NCBI GenBank assembly: GCA_023399275.1
Contig: JAEWQH010000118.1
Coordinates: forward strand, 1 to 13,020
Source of the DNA: Bacillota bacterium
GTDB taxonomy: Bacteria; Bacillota; Clostridia; Christensenellales; CAG-138
Direction of reading: 5' to 3'
DNA: 13,020 nt
Shown: positions 12,023 through 13,020 of the stretch, piece by piece
Layout of the letters: each line of letters begins with the position of its first letter
Numbering within the stretch: position 1 is the stretch's first letter
The notes under the pieces: model-generated
Told to the model about the DNA's origin: nothing
Databases searched by the model: none
What the model saw: only the letters and a program-made list of their open reading frames with translations
Made by a program: the position numbers and the translations under genes

Positions 12023-13020
12023 AGTATTCGTCCGCACAGTAACAGATCTGCTCCGTCAGTACATCTTGAAACGGCAGGTATCCGCAGAGAAACTGCATGA
12101 GCCGACCGGCCGATAGCACGTCCGTTGCGGGCCCGTCCGCACGGCTGCCCTTGCCGTCGAACACACCCTGGTTCCAGGGCAGGAATGGGTCCAGCACTTC
12201 CAGGCGGAAAGCGGAAGCATCGCCGCAGAGCGCGCGCAGAAGGAAGGGGACATCGATGGGGATCATCACACCCCATGGGCGGAGCACGCCGGGAAGCGGT
12301 GCGTCCGGCGGGAGTTTCACGATGCTGCCCACGGGAAGGCGCGAAACAAGCGCTTCGTAGGCCGATCGCGAGACGGCGAGCGCCTCCTCGCAGTAGAGCG
12401 AACCGTCATCCTCTTCGGAGGCGAAGAGATACCCGTCCGCAAGGCCGCCTGTGCTATGCAGCAAAAAGCGCGCGCCATCGCAGGTCAGATCCCGCACGCG
12501 CCGCTCCATATCCGCCGCAGAGCGGATGACGCAGCCGCTGTAGCGTGCGCTCGCTTGCTCGTAGACGCGCAGAAGCGCGTTCACGTCCGGCAGCGCGTCC
12601 CAGACGGGCGGAGAAGCGGGGGAAGCCGTTCGCGTATGAAACAGCGCATCGTAACAGGGGAACTCGCCTATGGCGCGATAGATGGAGAAGTGCGAGGGCT
12701 TATGAAACGCCAGCGGGATATTGCGCCGCCGGCACTCCGAAAAGAGCGCGAATAGCACGCGCTTCATCAGCCCGGCGCCTTCGTGGCCGGGCAGCGTCGC
12801 AACGCCGGAGATCATCATAGCCGGCAGCGACATGCCGCGCACGCGCAGCTGCATCGCCGAGCCGTGGGCGATGCTGATGATGCGCCCGTTTTCCTCCGCG
12901 CAAAATGAGGTGTCCGGCGAGAAGCGCTCGCGAAAAAACCAGTCGATAAAGGAAAGGGAGTCGTGAAACCGAAACTCCCAAATATCCATCGCCTGCTGTT
13001 TGTCTGCCGCCGTGAGCGGC
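12021..13020 (-). CDS. Eis-like GNAT N-acetyltransferase (5' truncated by window)
   Basis: Eis-like proteins combine GNAT folds with a C-terminal sterol-carrier-like domain and acetylate amines from acetyl-CoA. About 332 residues are visible. The first ATG in the frame is at 12989, but codons before it stay open to the window edge and read PLTAADKQQAMDIWEFRF, the usual N-terminal pattern of this family, so the real start lies beyond 13020. FIDWFFRERF and a region of Ile/Ala-rich strands (GVATLPGHEGAGLMKRVL, about visible residues 72-89) form the acetyl-CoA site. The family's usual Arg in PxxRGxG is replaced by Glu (HEGAG). The C-terminal part contains PFLPWNQGVF and RLMQFLCGYLPF, as in the sterol-carrier-like domain. 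Substrate unknown. It lies upstream of the sugar kinase on the same strand, separated by a weak terminator. Confidence 0.85.
   Translation of the reverse strand, partial: PLTAADKQQAMDIWEFRFHDSLSFIDWFFRERFSPDTSFCAEENGRIISIAHGSAMQLRVRGMSLPAMMISGVATLPGHEGAGLMKRVLFALFSECRRRNIPLAFHKPSHFSIYRAIGEFPCYDALFHTRTASPASPPVWDALPDVNALLRVYEQASARYSGCVIRSAADMERRVRDLTCDGARFLLHSTGGLADGYLFASEEDDGSLYCEEALAVSRSAYEALVSRLPVGSIVKLPPDAPLPGVLRPWGVMIPIDVPFLLRALCGDASAFRLEVLDPFLPWNQGVFDGKGSRADGPATDVLSAGRLMQFLCGYLPFQDVLTEQICYCADEY

Overview
The window looks like chromosome of a GC-rich Firmicute, most likely a member of class Clostridia. This rests on strong AGGAGG-type ribosome binding sites, near-consensus sigma-A promoters, a long-form ribosome hibernation factor, a Firmicute-style L10 leader with an attenuator, and the clustered order rpmG-secE-nusG-rplK-rplA-rplJ-rplL. 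Assignment below class level is not possible by eye. I see no insertion sequence, prophage, CRISPR array, tRNA or rRNA.

Left part (1-5040). The 3' end of hpf (+) converges on a minus-strand M29-type aminopeptidase (673-1788). A gene-free stretch with several palindromes (1789-2183) separates its promoter from a divergent near-consensus promoter. That promoter drives tldD-tldE (2294-5019), a translationally coupled pair for the TldD/TldE metalloprotease, with tldD apparently starting at TTG.

Middle (5041-9116). This is the transcription/translation cluster: promoter, rpmG (L33), secE, nusG, an L1-type leader, rplK (L11), rplA (L1), a hairpin and a second strong promoter, an L10 leader with attenuator, rplJ (L10), rplL (L7/L12), and a clear terminator. 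SecE is unusually long (216 aa, about four extra membrane segments in front of the normal SecE core), and NusG carries a roughly 20-residue insert. rpoB, which normally follows rplL, is absent; the cluster ends at a terminator.

Right part (9117-13020). An SGNH/GDSL hydrolase (+) converges, through a shared bidirectional terminator, on a minus-strand group: a GNAT acetyltransferase of the Eis-like type (cut by the right edge), a PfkB-family, fructokinase-like sugar kinase, and a DeoR-family regulator. Kinase and regulator have separate promoters with inverted repeats over or beside them, which suggests a small sugar-phosphate-responsive unit.

Most of the window is conserved housekeeping sequence. 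The points most worth a second look are the extended SecE, the competing structures in the L10 leader, the loss of the rplL-rpoB linkage, and the candidate operators in the sugar kinase locus. I do not see convincing evidence for a wholly new system.
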